Assembly: GCA_963691705.1 (NCBI GenBank)
Contig: OY829543.1
Coordinates: 52,184,564-52,248,563, forward strand
Direction of reading: 5' to 3'
DNA length: 64,000 nt
DNA from: Viola odorata
Lineage: Eukaryota > Streptophyta > Magnoliopsida > Malpighiales > Violaceae
Both the position numbers and the translations under genes were made by a program. The notes beneath the pieces are model-generated. The model was not told the DNA's origin. It made no database searches and was given only the letters and a program-made list of their open reading frames with translations. Numbering within the stretch: position 1 is the stretch's first letter; every line of letters begins with the position of its first letter. Positions 21,527 through 31,606 of the stretch are shown here, piece by piece.

Positions 21527-22981
21527 CTAGTCAGGTGGGTTCGGGACCTTGAATGGATATGAACCTCCGTGGAATAGCTCCAATCTTTGGTCTTGAACTT
21601 TGAAGGTGTGGCCTGTGCCTATACTATGAAACTTATCATGATCAACATTCATCTTCGGGGTCTTGAATCGAGACTTTAACTTTCTGCAAAAGAGCCTAAG
21701 ACGAGAGTTGTAGAGTAAAACTTTTTGTCCGGTACCAAAGGCCTTAGAAGAGAGAAACCTATCATGGTAAACATTCATCTTGGTCAAGTCTTGGGCAGAT
21801 CGTGGAGTTGGGTTAGCATCGGGCATCTTGCCCTCGCTGGTCGAGGGCTCAAAGCTGGCTGTAGTGTGGGCTGGAAGGCTCGGGGCCTTGAGTGTGTGAT
21901 GCTCGCCAAGATAGGCGTATTTGAGATGCGAGGGCAAGCTCTTCAACTCCAACTCGGGGGCTACTGTCGAGGCCTCAACGTCCATTACGACGGGCATAGT
22001 GTGATCAATGGACAAAGGAGAAATAACATGAGTGGAAGAGGTAACAGAATGCTCCTCGAAAGCAGTGGCGACTTCGTGCAACTTAGGTGGAGTTGGGACC
22101 TCGAGCGTCAAGGCCATGATATCCAGCGTAGCGGGTGGAATACTCCTATCGAGGGTAAGTTGCAGACAATCATCGGGGGCAAGTTCACAAACATGTTGAG
22201 ACAAATCCGCCACTCGAGGCCTTGACACCTGTTTCTGATTCGGGACCTCGAAACCAACATCAGGGTCAACCATATCAATAGATTTTACGCTAGAAAGCTC
22301 GATAGGGTGTCTCATATCATCAATCATATTGAACTTGATGGTCTCGCCGTCGAACTCAAGAGTAATAGAGGCATCATGGACGTCAATCTTGGCTCTTGCG
22401 GTCCTAAGAAATGGTCTGCCCAGGAGCATGTTCGAGGCCTTAACAGATTGGGCATCCTCCATGTCAAGCACATAGAAGTCAGCTGGGTATATGAAATCTC
22501 CAACTTGTACCAGAACGTCCTCAATAACACCCTCGGGGTGGATGATGGATTTGTCAGCTAGCTGGATTGTGGTCCCGGTGGGCTTCAAGGGCCCGAGTCC
22601 TAGACTGTTGTAGATAGTCAAGGGCATGACGTTGATACCTACACCGGAATCACACATAGCTCTACCAATGTTAGTAGTACCAATTTTACATGGGATGGAG
22701 AACATACCTTTGTCCTTGCACTTGGTTGGCAACTTGCCCTGGATGACAGTCGAGACCTTAGAACTTACACTGATTTTTTTCACACTTGACATGTTACATT
22801 TGTTAGCACACCAAAATTTCAGCAATTTAGCAAAACGAGGAACATTTTTGATAGCCTGCAACAAAGGGAGGTTAACATGCACTTTAGTAAACATATCAAA
22901 AATCTCACTGTCATGCCCATTCTTTGGGGGCTTGACTAGCCGTTGAGGGAACGGAGGCTCGAGTATCTTGATAGTATACTC
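21527..22981 (-). CDS. Element D protease fused to pol C-terminal tail
   Basis: From 22894 the frame reads NLPLLQAIKNVPRFAKLL, KDKGMFSIPCKIG, the protease block AMCDSGVGINVMPL (Ala to Val after D-S-G, compatible with C to T) and MLLGRPFLRTARAKID. It continues as KYAYLGEHHTLKAPSLP. RT, RNase H and integrase are missing: the frame jumps to a pol tail ([25 protein letters not shown]), part of it duplicated (KMNVDHDKF). It ends at 21527. The segment from 22981 to 22895 is in the same frame, after a TGA at 22982-22984. Confidence 0.8.
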   Translation of the reverse strand, partial: EYTIKILEPPFPQRLVKPPKNGHDSEIFDMFTKVHVNLPLLQAIKNVPRFAKLLKFWCANKCNMSSVKKISVSSKVSTVIQGKLPTKCKDKGMFSIPCKIGTTNIGRAMCDSGVGINVMPLTIYNSLGLGPLKPTGTTIQLADKSIIHPEGVIEDVLVQVGDFIYPADFYVLDMEDAQSVKASNMLLGRPFLRTARAKIDVHDASITLEFDGETIKFNMIDDMRHPIELSSVKSIDMVDPDVGFEVPNQKQVSRPRVADLSQHVCELAPDDCLQLTLDRSIPPATLDIMALTLEVPTPPKLHEVATAFEEHSVTSSTHVISPLSIDHTMPVVMDVEASTVAPELELKSLPSHLKYAYLGEHHTLKAPSLPAHTTASFEPSTSEGKMPDANPTPRSAQDLTKMNVYHDRFLSSKAFGTGQKVLLYNSRLRLFCRKLKSRFKTPKMNVDHDKFHSIGTGHTFKVQDQRLELFHGGSYPFKVPNPPD

Positions 22982-23404
22982 TCAAGTGAACTCTGGTCGC
23001 TTGTCATCCTTCTTGGTCGAGGGCTCGACAGTATTCGAGGGCTCGATAGTATTCGAGGGCTTGACAGTGTTCGAGGGCTCGACAGTGTTCGAGGGCTTGA
23101 CAACAGTTGAAGGGTCGAGACCTAGAAGGGAAGATTCAATTGGCTCGTTGTCAAGGCTTGGATGTTCGCGAGGAGGCATAAGATGGCCACTGCGAAGGGT
23201 CATAGCACAGACTTTGTGTATTGGATTGACCTCAGTTTGCCCAGGAATTCTCCCTCTATTTTTTAGTTCTTTCATCTCTGCTATCGCGATGTTTATTTGT
23301 TGCTCAAGATCTGCGAGTCTTTTCTTATTATCGGCGGTTTCGTCGTTCGGGACCCCGAAAATTTCATCGTCATTCGGGACCCCGAAAAAAGTCTGATCTT
23401 GAGG
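22982..23404 (-). pseudogene. Element D gag C-terminal end, with repeated peptide
   Basis: The minus-strand frame (PPQDQTFFGVPNDDEIFGV, LADLEQQINIAIAEMKE, GRIPGQTEVNP, VCAMTLRSG) is the end of Gag leading towards the protease. Near 23017-23110 a pentapeptide-like unit SNTVEP/SNTVKP repeats about five times, encoded by TTCGAGGGCTCGACAGTG-like repeats on the plus strand. TGA at 22982-22984 (compatible with CGA) separates it from the protease frame. The end at 23404 is the insertion site of F. Confidence 0.75.
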
Positions 23405-23815
23405 GGGCTTGATAGCATGCTTCATGACCTAGATTTTACCCTCTTTTGTAGCCTTTTCGGGGGCTTCATGTTTCCATTTGACCCTTATTACGATCTTATT
23501 TGCAGAATGGCACCAAAAGAGGGAAAAGAGCGAAAAGAAGCAATTTCGGAGCAATTCTGAGGAATTCCACCTTCAAGGCCTAGAAGGGAGGATGCTTGCA
23601 AGGCCTCGACGCGAACCAGACCAGTGCGTTGTCTCTAGGTCTCGACAGCTCCGCATCTTCCTCCAAAGAAAGCATCTTTAAAGATCCGCACGGAATCCCA
23701 TGCGCTTCTAGAAGGCAGCAACGTGGCAGGAATCCCAGAATATTCCTTTTGCAGGGACATGTGCTGTCACCTCCTCATTGCCCTTATCTATTTTATCTCC
23801 TAGCTAGTATTAGGC

Positions 23816-23823
23816 TATAAAAG
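23816..23823 (+). promoter_or_regulatory. TATA box of element F LTR
   Basis: TATAAAAG lies in the first third of the LTR, with an A/T-poor flank and downstream GCATAGTGCTAGGG. Its position fits an LTR promoter. Confidence 0.6.
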
Positions 23824-24495
23824 CATAGTGCTAGGGTTTTTGTAAGGGCGGCTGGTCCTAAGGATATTTTCTTACATTAATTTCAGCACACATTCTCTTA
23901 GGATAATCTCCTCTCCTTGAAGAACAGCCTTTATGATTCAGCTCTCCTTTGATTATTAATTAATCCATCGGTTCCTTCTAATCCTTTGCTATTTCCTTTT
24001 GTTATTTTATGACTACTTATATCTATTGTTTATATTATAGTATGAGTAGCTAAACACCACCCTTCTTAGTGAAGGGTATTTAATGGGTTGAAAAGGTTGG
24101 CTAAGAGGTCTAATGCATGCTTAATATATTCTCTTGTTCACATGACTATTTACCGATTTAATTCCATGCTTGCTTAGGAATATTAATGGCTTGATCATCT
24201 GTTAGTATGCCTACGTGAGTAACGTCATATTCCAGGGTTATACCTGACGCGAAGCCCTGGAATTGGAGCAGACACCTAGGGGAGGCAGCGCGAGAGGCCT
24301 CACCTAGGGGTAAACCGTCATCTAGGGTATGCAATACGGGTCTGACAAGCTGAGCTATTGCGCCCTAGATCTGTCTTACCTCTCCTTCATGGGCGTTCAG
24401 AGTTTAGCCTCCCTACTTCGAGCCCTAGACAGGCCGGACGGTCAAGGCTGCTTCCTAATGACAAGGGAAGTAGCTGGGAGGATGGTTGAACGTCA

Positions 24496-24529
24496 AGGTC
24501 ACCTCATAAGTGGAAACGGGGGGTGACTT
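24496..24529 (+). promoter_or_regulatory. Covarying leader stem-loop in element F LTR
   Basis: AGGTCACC pairs with GGTGACTT around the loop TCATAAGTGGAAACGGGG. In D and E the arms are AGACTACC/GGTAGTTT with nearly the same loop. Three stem pairs are changed on both sides between the families. The 3' LTR copy is at 48261-48294. Confidence 0.7.
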
Positions 24530-25005
24530 CTAGCTACGAAGGTAAGTAGGGGATGCGGTGTGGAAACGCGGTCCCTATAGCAGGTCTGTACATGAGTCTG
24601 GAACATTTTTGCACCAATGACTAGCCAATCTAGAAAACAACCCAAAGGAACACCTTTCGCTAAGATCTATTCTCATCTGATTAATATCTCTTTACTACGT
24701 TTCTAGCCCTCGAAGTGTTTACATTTCTTGCCCTGGATTACATTTTGCTTTCATGCCCTAGATAAATACTTTACAATTCTGTTTTGTTAGCTCCCTCACT
24801 CTGCGTTGGTTAATTTATTAGCCAACATTGAACCCCCCCCCAGTGTTACTACAATTCGGTCTGTCGCATATCACCTTGTCATACATCTTCATTAGCAAAC
24901 CTGTCCTTCTATCTCTGTGGTTCGACCCTGTCTTGCCCCTATACACATTTACTTGTGCATCTAAGCATCAGGAAAATATATTATATTTGAGTGACGATCA
25001 AATTT

Positions 25006-25023
25006 TGGCGCCGTTGCCGGGGA
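25006..25023 (+). other. Element F primer-binding site (tRNA-Asp type)
   Basis: TGGCGCCGTTGCCGGGGA, five bases after the LTR end, complementary to the 3' end of plant tRNA-Asp including CCA. Confidence 0.88.
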
Positions 25024-25059
25024 TATGAACGGTACTAATTTTGTTTCTGTTTTTCTTGT

Positions 25060-26520
25060 ATGACTAGGAGGTCTGCCCCAGATCTGCTCCCTCTAAACCT
25101 CGAGTTGACCAGGATGGAAAGAGGACTTCGGAGGCAAGTTCAAGGAACATCTGCTCATCGTAGAGTAATTCCACATCCTGCCCTCGACGGATCCCCTACC
25201 AACTTGGCTGATCAGGAACACCATCATTACATAGACCTGACCTTCCTTCACGACAACCAACACCAAATCCCACCAGACCATCTCGATTTACTTGAAATGG
25301 CTGATCTAGCCGACCACAACAATCATGACAACCAAGATCGCCATGAGAACCCACCACCACCACCAATACCAGACCAACAAACTATTGACAACTTCCATGC
25401 AACTCCCGATATGGCAAGCAGCTGCATTGACTGGCCTAACGTCCCCCATGACTGGACTCTTAAGTCAGCCGTACTTCATCATCTGCCTATTTTTCGGGGG
25501 GTAGCCAAGGAGAATGCCCTTCGTCACCTCCAACAGCTCCATTCAATTTGCGAGGCCATGAAACCTGCTAACGTCAGTATTGAGCAAGCCAAGCTTCGCG
25601 CATTCCAGTGGTCTCTCAAAGATGATGCCCTTGATTGGTATTATGACCTTCCAGCAAGATCTATTCGCTCTTGGGCGGATATGTCAAAAATCTTCACTGA
25701 AAAGTACTACCCTACTTCTATCTCTAACACTACACGCAAGCAACTAGTTTCCATAGTTCAGAAGAAGGAGGAAACCCTGGCCCAGTACTACGAAAGATTT
25801 CAGAAGATGCAGTCTAATTGCCCAGCCCACAACCTTACCGAACACGCTCTTGTTCAGTACTTTTGTGAAGGCCTCCAACCTCATGACAAGGCATTGCTGA
25901 ATGCAGCTGCCAATGGTTCCCTGACTGCCTTGACCCCGAAAGCAGCTCGAGCTACGATAGAGCTCATGGCCAAGAATGCCTCTGATGACCTTACCAACAA
26001 TCCAGGCCAGGAGGTCCAAGTAGCAGCCCTTCAGAAACAGATATCGTCCCTTACGGGGATGTTTCAGAATTTCATAACATCACAACCCACACCTGTCAAA
26101 GCTTGCCAAATATGCAATTTCGTGGATCATGCCACTGATGCATGCCCCCACATTCCAGAAGAAATTCAAGTAAATGCTGCTGGTCAATTCATTCCAGTCC
26201 AATATGCTCAAAATTACAACCAAGGGTGGAAACAGCCAAATCCAGGGTGGGTACCAAACAATCAATTTTCGGGACCTAGCCACCAACCACCCCAGAATCC
26301 ATATGGAAACCCCCCGCCTAACATGCCAAACTTCAGACCTCGACCCACGTATCATCAACAGCAGTACCAACGCCAACCCCCTCAGGATCAAACCTTTGTC
26401 CAACCTCCAGATCAGACTTTTATCCAGCCCCCGAAAACCGAAATACCCAGGAACCCCGAACAGCAAAAAGAAATCGATGATCTCAAAAAGCAGATGCGCA
26501 ATCTGACTGACCAACTCTAG
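25060..26520 (+). CDS. Element F Gag polyprotein
   Basis: 486 codons from MTRRSAPDLLPLNLELTR. The capsid core (about residues 145-290) has HLPIFRGVAKENALRHLQQL, AKLRAFQWSLKDDALDWYYD, KQLVSIVQKKEETLAQYYER and VQYFCEGLQPHDKALLNAA. A CX2CX4HX4C zinc knuckle (CQICNFVDHATDAC) is near residue 350, then a Pro/Gln/Asn-rich tail with QPPDQTF repeats. The frame ends with TAG at 26518-26520. The next frame continues in phase, so this stop is either one mutation of CAG or a readthrough site. The capsid is complete, unlike in C, D and E. Confidence 0.9.
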   Translation: MTRRSAPDLLPLNLELTRMERGLRRQVQGTSAHRRVIPHPALDGSPTNLADQEHHHYIDLTFLHDNQHQIPPDHLDLLEMADLADHNNHDNQDRHENPPPPPIPDQQTIDNFHATPDMASSCIDWPNVPHDWTLKSAVLHHLPIFRGVAKENALRHLQQLHSICEAMKPANVSIEQAKLRAFQWSLKDDALDWYYDLPARSIRSWADMSKIFTEKYYPTSISNTTRKQLVSIVQKKEETLAQYYERFQKMQSNCPAHNLTEHALVQYFCEGLQPHDKALLNAAANGSLTALTPKAARATIELMAKNASDDLTNNPGQEVQVAALQKQISSLTGMFQNFITSQPTPVKACQICNFVDHATDACPHIPEEIQVNAAGQFIPVQYAQNYNQGWKQPNPGWVPNNQFSGPSHQPPQNPYGNPPPNMPNFRPRPTYHQQQYQRQPPQDQTFVQPPDQTFIQPPKTEIPRNPEQQKEIDDLKKQMRNLTDQL

Positions 26521-29511
26521 GAAGTAACAAACCATGGCAGATTGCCACCTCAAACAGAAGTAAATCCAAAGCACAATGTCTGCGCATTGACTCTGCGTAG
26601 TGGAATGACCCTGAACTCACCTGAGCTTCCAGCCCCCGATGCTGAAAATACACCCGAGGCCGAGATTCGACCCAAACCCATAACTAAACTTCCCAAAGTC
26701 CCTAGATTCGTGGAAGTCAAAGAGGATAGAATCCGCTCTCCGAGAGGTTCACTACGAAATGACCCAAACCCGCCAGAATTTACTCAAGAATACATCCATA
26801 AGATTCTCGAACCCCCGTTCCCTCATAGATTGGTCAAAGCCAAGAAAGATAAGGAAGACCGAGATATCTTTGAGATGTTCAATAAAGTGGTTGTCAATAT
26901 TCCTCTCCTCCAGGCCGTGAAAAATGTCCCTCGCTATGCCAAATTCTTGAAGCAACTGTGCACTAACAAAAACAAGTTCGCTGAAGTCAACAAGATCAGC
27001 ATAGGAGCCAGTGCTTCCGTGCACATCCAAAGCAGAATTCCTCCAAAATGCAAAGACCAGGGCATGTTCATTATCCCTTGTCGAATAGGCACAGTTGATA
27101 TTGGAAAAGCCATGTGTGATCTCGGCGCAGGAATCAATGTGATGCCCTTGATAATCTACAATAGTCTAGGTCTCGAACCTCTAGTTCCCACAGACCTGGC
27201 TATCCAGCTCGCGGATCGTTCCATCATCTACCCCGAAGGGATTATCAAAGATGTTCTAGTCCAAGTGGGAGAATTCTTGTTCCCTGCTGATTTCTACGTA
27301 ATTGCAATGGAAAATGAGGACTCCACCAAGTCCACTGATGTTCTTCTAGGCCGTCCATTTCTGGCCACGGCCCGAGCCAAGATTGATGTTCATGATGCCA
27401 TCATTTCTCTCGAATTTGATGGAGAGATCATCAAATTCAATATGCTAGAGGCCATGCGATACCCTTCTGAATTTTCTAGTGTGAATTATATTGATATTAT
27501 TGATCCCCTTGTAGGGGAAATTGATGAAATATATTCTACTGACCCCTTGCATTTTGCCCTTGACAGGAGTCTGACACCCGCTCTTCTAGACGTCGTGGCC
27601 TCGACAATTTCCATTCCATCTGAGTTATACTCTGTCGTCACTGACCTAGAAGAATGCCCTGTCACTCAGTATGAGCAGCCAGCGCAGTCCTCTGACTACG
27701 AAGGCCATGTTAAATTAATTCCATCAGTTGATCAGGCTCCAGCCCTAGATCTTAAACCTTTACCTTCTCATCTAAAGTATGCTTATCTGGGTCCCGATAA
27801 CTCTCTACCTGTTATTATCTCCAACAAGCTTCGAGACCTCGAAGAGTCCCAACTGCTTTCTTTGCTGAAAAACTTCAGACAAGCCATAGGATGGACCATT
27901 GCAGACATCAAAGGTCTATCCCCAGCATTGTGCACTCATCACATCCACCTAGAAGATGCCGAGGCCATGAATGAGCAAGTTGAGACTCATTTAGGCCAGG
28001 AGAACGAAGACCCCGAAGCTATGGAGGAAGGAACTGGAGAAAGTGGAGAAGCTGAGAACAGCGGAGGGAACGAAGAAGAGGAAGATCTCCAGGACCAGGA
28101 AGCTCAGGAAGAGGAAGAGGAAGAGGAAGAGAAGAAGAAACAAGCAGCAGCATCAGCAGCCAAAAAGGGCAAATCCAAAGTTCCGGCCAAAGCGGAACGG
28201 CCAGCTGCAGCCGAGACACCAGTGGGGCAGAAGAGGAAACTTTCATCTTCCACTACCGTCAAGCCCTCGACATCCAAGAAGTTTCGAGCCCTCAAAACGG
28301 ATGACGATGTCGAGGCCGAGACCCCTGCACCTTCATCAGCCCTCAAATCGAACGCCCAACAGGTGACTTCTGACCTTTCTTCACCCCATGAATGGATTGT
28401 GTTTAATGATAAGCCATCCCTAGATAAGTTGAGCATGCTGAATTCCAAAGGCGTTAGCTCTTGTGCGCGCCTGGATTTTGATTTTCTTGCTAAAATGGGT
28501 ATTGAGTCTAGGATCAGGGAGTATGTAGCCAACATCGGTTGGGAGTCTCTGTTCTATCTGGAACATCCGACCTTTGTTGAGCTTTCCCTTGAGTTTTTCA
28601 CTACTTTTTGGGTAGAGGGCACATTTAGGCCCAAGGGCAAGGTCGGTCCAAATTCTTCCACCCCTGGTCTTATCAACTTTAAGCTAGCTAACAAATGGGA
28701 ACATTTAACTCTAGGAGAATTTAATTGTTGGTTAGGTTTTGTTAATGATGATGAGTTGAGTACCCCTCGTTATAAAAATGCCTTGACTGTTATACCTGCT
28801 GTTTTTGATGCTACTGCTGCTTTTCGTGAGCTCACTGGTAAAAATGATATTAAGTATGACACTAAAGGTAGTAAAGCCCACGAAATCCTTGATCCTGCTT
28901 TGCGTATCCTACACAGATATCTAGCCCTCACCTTTTCAGCACGATTTGGTTCGTCCGGGCAGCTATCTGTGCAGGAACTTTTCTTTCTATGGTGCATGAA
29001 GCACAAACGTAGGGTCAATCTTGGGTTTTGGGTAGCTTCGGGTATTTTGCATGTATTGAATGGTGGCTGTGGGCCTATTTTTGGATCCCTTATCTCCTTG
29101 CTTGCTGTCAAAAAGAGAAAACTTAACCTGTATGATTGTAATCTTTCTGCGCCCCTAGCATTCAAGGATCTGGATATCCGGACCTTGGATGTCATGGGTC
29201 ATTTATGCATCATAAGGGGTGTTTTGAGTTTTTATCCAGGTTGTGCCCCAGCTTCGGAGAAGGTTTTCGGGACCAAGAATGGTGGAATTTTTGACTACCC
29301 AGATCTTTCAGACGCCAATGCCGCGCATCGAGCCCCCGAAAAGCAAGAGCGCGATGCGGAAGCAGCTAGGCCAGGGCAGAATGCAGCAAGTCAATCCTCG
29401 ACTCCCCTCGTTGTCTATGACCCAACCCAGACGCGGCTGCTCCAACTAATTCTGCGAGAAGTTCAGGCTTTGACGGCTGAAGTTGCTCGCAGGAATTTGC
29501 CACACCAGTAG
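26521..29511 (+). CDS. Element F protease fused in frame to ATHILA ORF-1-like protein
   Basis: In frame with gag after one TAG; first Met at 26542 (989 codons). Residues about 80-300 hold PLLQAVKNVPRYAKFL, KDQGMFIIPCRIG, the protease block AMCDLGAGINVMPL (Asp at 193) and [17 protein letters not shown]. The linker [20 protein letters not shown] (about 450-470), normally followed by RT, passes here into an acidic Glu-rich and Lys/Ala-rich segment (about 475-610). An ATHILA ORF-1-like domain follows (about 615-905: IVFNDKPSLDKLSMLNSKG, RDxIxNIGWESLFYLEHP-like, ELFFLWCMKHKRRVNLGFW). In E the same domain is a separate gene after pol. RT, RNase H and integrase are therefore removed precisely enough to keep the frame. 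Confidence 0.88.
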   Translation, partial: EVTNHGRLPPQTEVNPKHNVCALTLRSGMTLNSPELPAPDAENTPEAEIRPKPITKLPKVPRFVEVKEDRIRSPRGSLRNDPNPPEFTQEYIHKILEPPFPHRLVKAKKDKEDRDIFEMFNKVVVNIPLLQAVKNVPRYAKFLKQLCTNKNKFAEVNKISIGASASVHIQSRIPPKCKDQGMFIIPCRIGTVDIGKAMCDLGAGINVMPLIIYNSLGLEPLVPTDLAIQLADRSIIYPEGIIKDVLVQVGEFLFPADFYVIAMENEDSTKSTDVLLGRPFLATARAKIDVHDAIISLEFDGEIIKFNMLEAMRYPSEFSSVNYIDIIDPLVGEIDEIYSTDPLHFALDRSLTPALLDVVASTISIPSELYSVVTDLEECPVTQYEQPAQSSDYEGHVKLIPSVDQAPALDLKPLPSHLKYAYLGPDNSLPVIISNKLRDLEESQLLSLLKNFRQAIGWTIADIKGLSPALCTHHIHLEDAEAMNEQVETHLGQENEDPEAMEEGTGESGEAENSGGNEEEEDLQDQEAQEEEEEEEEKKKQAAASAAKKGKSKVPAKAERPAAAETPVGQKRKLSSSTTVKPSTSKKFRALKTDDDVEAETPAPSSALKSNAQQVTSDLSSPHEWIVFNDKPSLDKLSMLNSKGVSSCARLDFDFLAKMGIESRIREYVANIGWESLFYLEHPTFVELSLEFFTTFWVEGTFRPKGKVGPNSSTPGLINFKLANKWEHLTLGEFNCWLGFVNDDELSTPRYKNALTVIPAVFDATAAFRELTGKNDIKYDTKGSKAHEILDPALRILHRYLALTFSARFGSSGQLSVQELFFLWCMKHKRRVNLGFWVASGILHVLNGGCGPIFGSLISLLAVKKRKLNLYDCNLSAPLAFKDLDIRTLDVMGHLCIIRGVLSFYPGCAPASEKVFGTKNGGIFDYPDLSDANAAHRAPEKQERDAEAARPGQNAASQSSTPLVVYDPTQTRLLQLILREVQALTAEVARRNLPHQ

Positions 29512-29614
29512 TCCGCCCCCGAACACTCCCATTTTTCCAGCCCCCGAAAAGGGGCACTGAACAATTTACTGCTTTGTGTTTAATTATTTTTGTACTGAAT
29601 TACTTTTTCTTCGA

Positions 29615-29641
29615 CCCCCCCCCCCCCCCCCCCCCCCCCCC
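29615..29641 (+). repeat. Homopolymer of 27 C
   Basis: The run directly abuts the AGGA-loop hairpin; its last C is the first stem base. The length may be unreliable in the assembly. Shorter C runs recur in the LTRs of all the Athila-like elements. Confidence 0.85.
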
Positions 29642-29658
29642 GCATTGAGGACAATGCG
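29641..29658 (+). promoter_or_regulatory. AGGA-tetraloop hairpin (element F)
   Basis: CGCATTG-AGGA-CAATGCG, a 7-bp perfect stem, followed by CTGCCTAAGTGTGGGGAGGG. It is the same as the E copy. Confidence 0.78.
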
Positions 29659-31035
29659 CTGCCTAAGTGTGGGGAGGGATTTATATTTGCTATGTTGCAT
29701 GATTGCATGTTTAAATCCTCGGTTGTTGCATGACTGCATGATTTTCGGATTTTTCGTTTTAGCCATGCTAGGAAAAATTTTCCCACTGCCAGTTTTCAAA
29801 CCCTTGTTCATAACATGCATCTTTTGCTCTCGATACACAGAAAAAGCATGACACCCATCGCATCTGCACCTAAGCATGCATTTTTATGGCCTGCTAGCCC
29901 TTATATCCATATCTAGACCACGACACCAGTAGTCATGATGTGAACCCGCGAGCATACTTGAGCTTCATGCCTGTTATTCTTTGAGCGAAAATGCTTAGCT
30001 AGGCACAGTCTAGGTTTGCACTATATCCCTGGGTATAGTCACTGTTAGGACATGGGAAAGCTTAGATAGGACGAAAAGCTTCGCATCAATGTCTCTTTGT
30101 TTTTCTTCTCCCCCTCTCTCTCTCTTTTATTTTCGAGCCCCCGACATTCCCCTTCCTTTCATATTCTTTCCTGACCATTCGTATTTTCTTGATCTTTTTC
30201 CTTGGCAGGTGAGGTAGCAATTATTGAGGGTAACGTCGAGGGCTAGACACCCGAAGAGCGCGCAGACAAGTTCAAGTGTGGGGAAGCAGGCAAAAGCAAA
30301 AAGGCTTCAGAGCAGAAAGCAGACCAAGGGCAAGCGCCGAACGAAAAAATCAAAAGTTTCATGCCCCCCCTTCTAATCCTTCTAAAAAAAAAAAAAAAAA
30401 AAAGAGCATTCAAATTTCAAAATAAAAGAAGGGGGGCATTAAGCAAGCAAAAAGAGTATCTGCATCCGAAGCCTCAACAAGAACGTTTTCCTGCCCTTGA
30501 AAGAAGACCTCTGTCTAGCCCCCGAAACATCTCGTGCCCTCAATGAAAGCTGCCTTGCCACTTCGCCTTTTTCCTATGCCAGGTAATCCATCCAGGTTAT
30601 ATCTGGTCCTTTCTTTTCCTTCCTTCTTTTCTCCCCTCATTTCTCTTCTATTCATCTCCTACTTCTCTCCTCCACATTTCTAGCTCTTCGCACCCTTTTC
30701 TTTCTCTTTGCTGATGCGTAGTCTCTTCCGATCGTTGATTGCCCATGCATGTGTTCTACAGTACTCGGATTGACTTGCAAACCATATGCCTGTGTTGTGT
30801 TATTTGCATTCTTGAGTGATAGCCTAAACACGTATTATATTCTGAGTATGAGTGCAAATACGCATCGTTGTGAGGACTGCTGGTGATTAGGTTAGGTATG
30901 GGAAAGTCTGGTTGGTAGGGTCGTTATTCTGCCAGCCGGATGCAGGTGCTTTTCTAGGTCTGGATTTGTTTTGTTTGGGTGTTGCTTGTAGGATGGCGTG
31001 CCGATTCTGTGTATTGGGATTTGACTATGTATGCT

Positions 31036-31572
31036 TGATAACAATTGGAATGCTCCTGACGGCAATATTGTAGCCACGGCATCTATCCTTGACGAGTCTC
31101 TATATGCTTCCCTAAAAAGCCAACCTATCGCCCGGGCAGGCGGAAGTTTCCTAGGATGGTCGACTTCAGCGGGGGGGGATCTCATGCATCTTTACGCGCA
31201 CGGCGTCATCCCATCCTAGAGGAACTAAGATGATGTCGCTCCTGATAGGCCTTATGTGATTATCGCCCGCGATGGCTCACCCATTATCGCTGGAGGCGAT
31301 ATCTTCGGACGATGCTTATCGCTGCGCCCTTATCGCTGTCAGGTATCGCCAACTTCGGCCTATAAATACCCCCATCTTTCCAAACTGAAGGTAAGATCGA
31401 GATCATCTTGGAGAACCTCTACCATTCTATAAACTCGAACTGACTTAAGCATCGGAGTGTCTACGCCGGAGTCCCCCTCCGGCGCTTTGCAGGTATCTCT
31501 GACGCCAATCGCTTCCCCTCCGACTAGCTGCAGCAGCCGTTTTCCGACCCGAAGAGATCTCGGATCTTATCA
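31036..31572 (+). repeat. Element G 5' LTR
   Basis: 537 bp. TATA box TATAAATA at 31361-31368, about 210 bp before the LTR end. Seven TATCGC or GCGATA hexamers lie upstream of it (about 31120-31350), and a run of 8 G near 31172. AATGGTGCTTTCATTGAGAG follows as the presumed primer-binding region; I do not name the tRNA. Confidence 0.92.
31361..31368 (+). promoter_or_regulatory. TATA box of element G LTR
   Basis: CCTATAAATACCCCC is a strong plant-type TATA context. The same sequence is in the 3' LTR at 46890-46897. The upstream cluster of TATCGC hexamers may be part of the promoter. Confidence 0.7.
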
Positions 31573-31606
31573 AATGGTGCTTTCATTGAGAGCTTTGGTG
31601 TATTAA

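Larger units (their letters stand above)
23410..25000 (+). repeat. Element F 5' LTR
   Basis: TGATAGCATGCTTCATGACC to GAGTGACGATCA. TATA box TATAAAAG at 23816, so transcription probably starts just downstream. The leader part holds the stem-loops TTCCAGGG/CCCTGGAA (24230-24262) and AGGTCACC/GGTGACTT (24496-24529), and a C9 run near 24833. Confidence 0.93.
29512..31035 (+). other. Element F 3' non-coding region
   Basis: There is no supported coding sequence. It holds a run of 27 C (29615-29641), the AGGA-loop hairpin (29641-29658), purine tracts at about 29664 and 30273, a run of about 20 A (30384-30403), and recurring GCCCCCGA motifs (29517, 29543, 30138, 30522). It ends at ATGCT (31031-31035), the target duplication of G. 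Confidence 0.7.

Noticed and set aside
27980..28535. Opposite-strand Ser- and Leu-rich frames over F's Glu/Lys-rich region
   Set aside because: They mirror the low-complexity acidic coding sequence of the plus strand and have no independent features.
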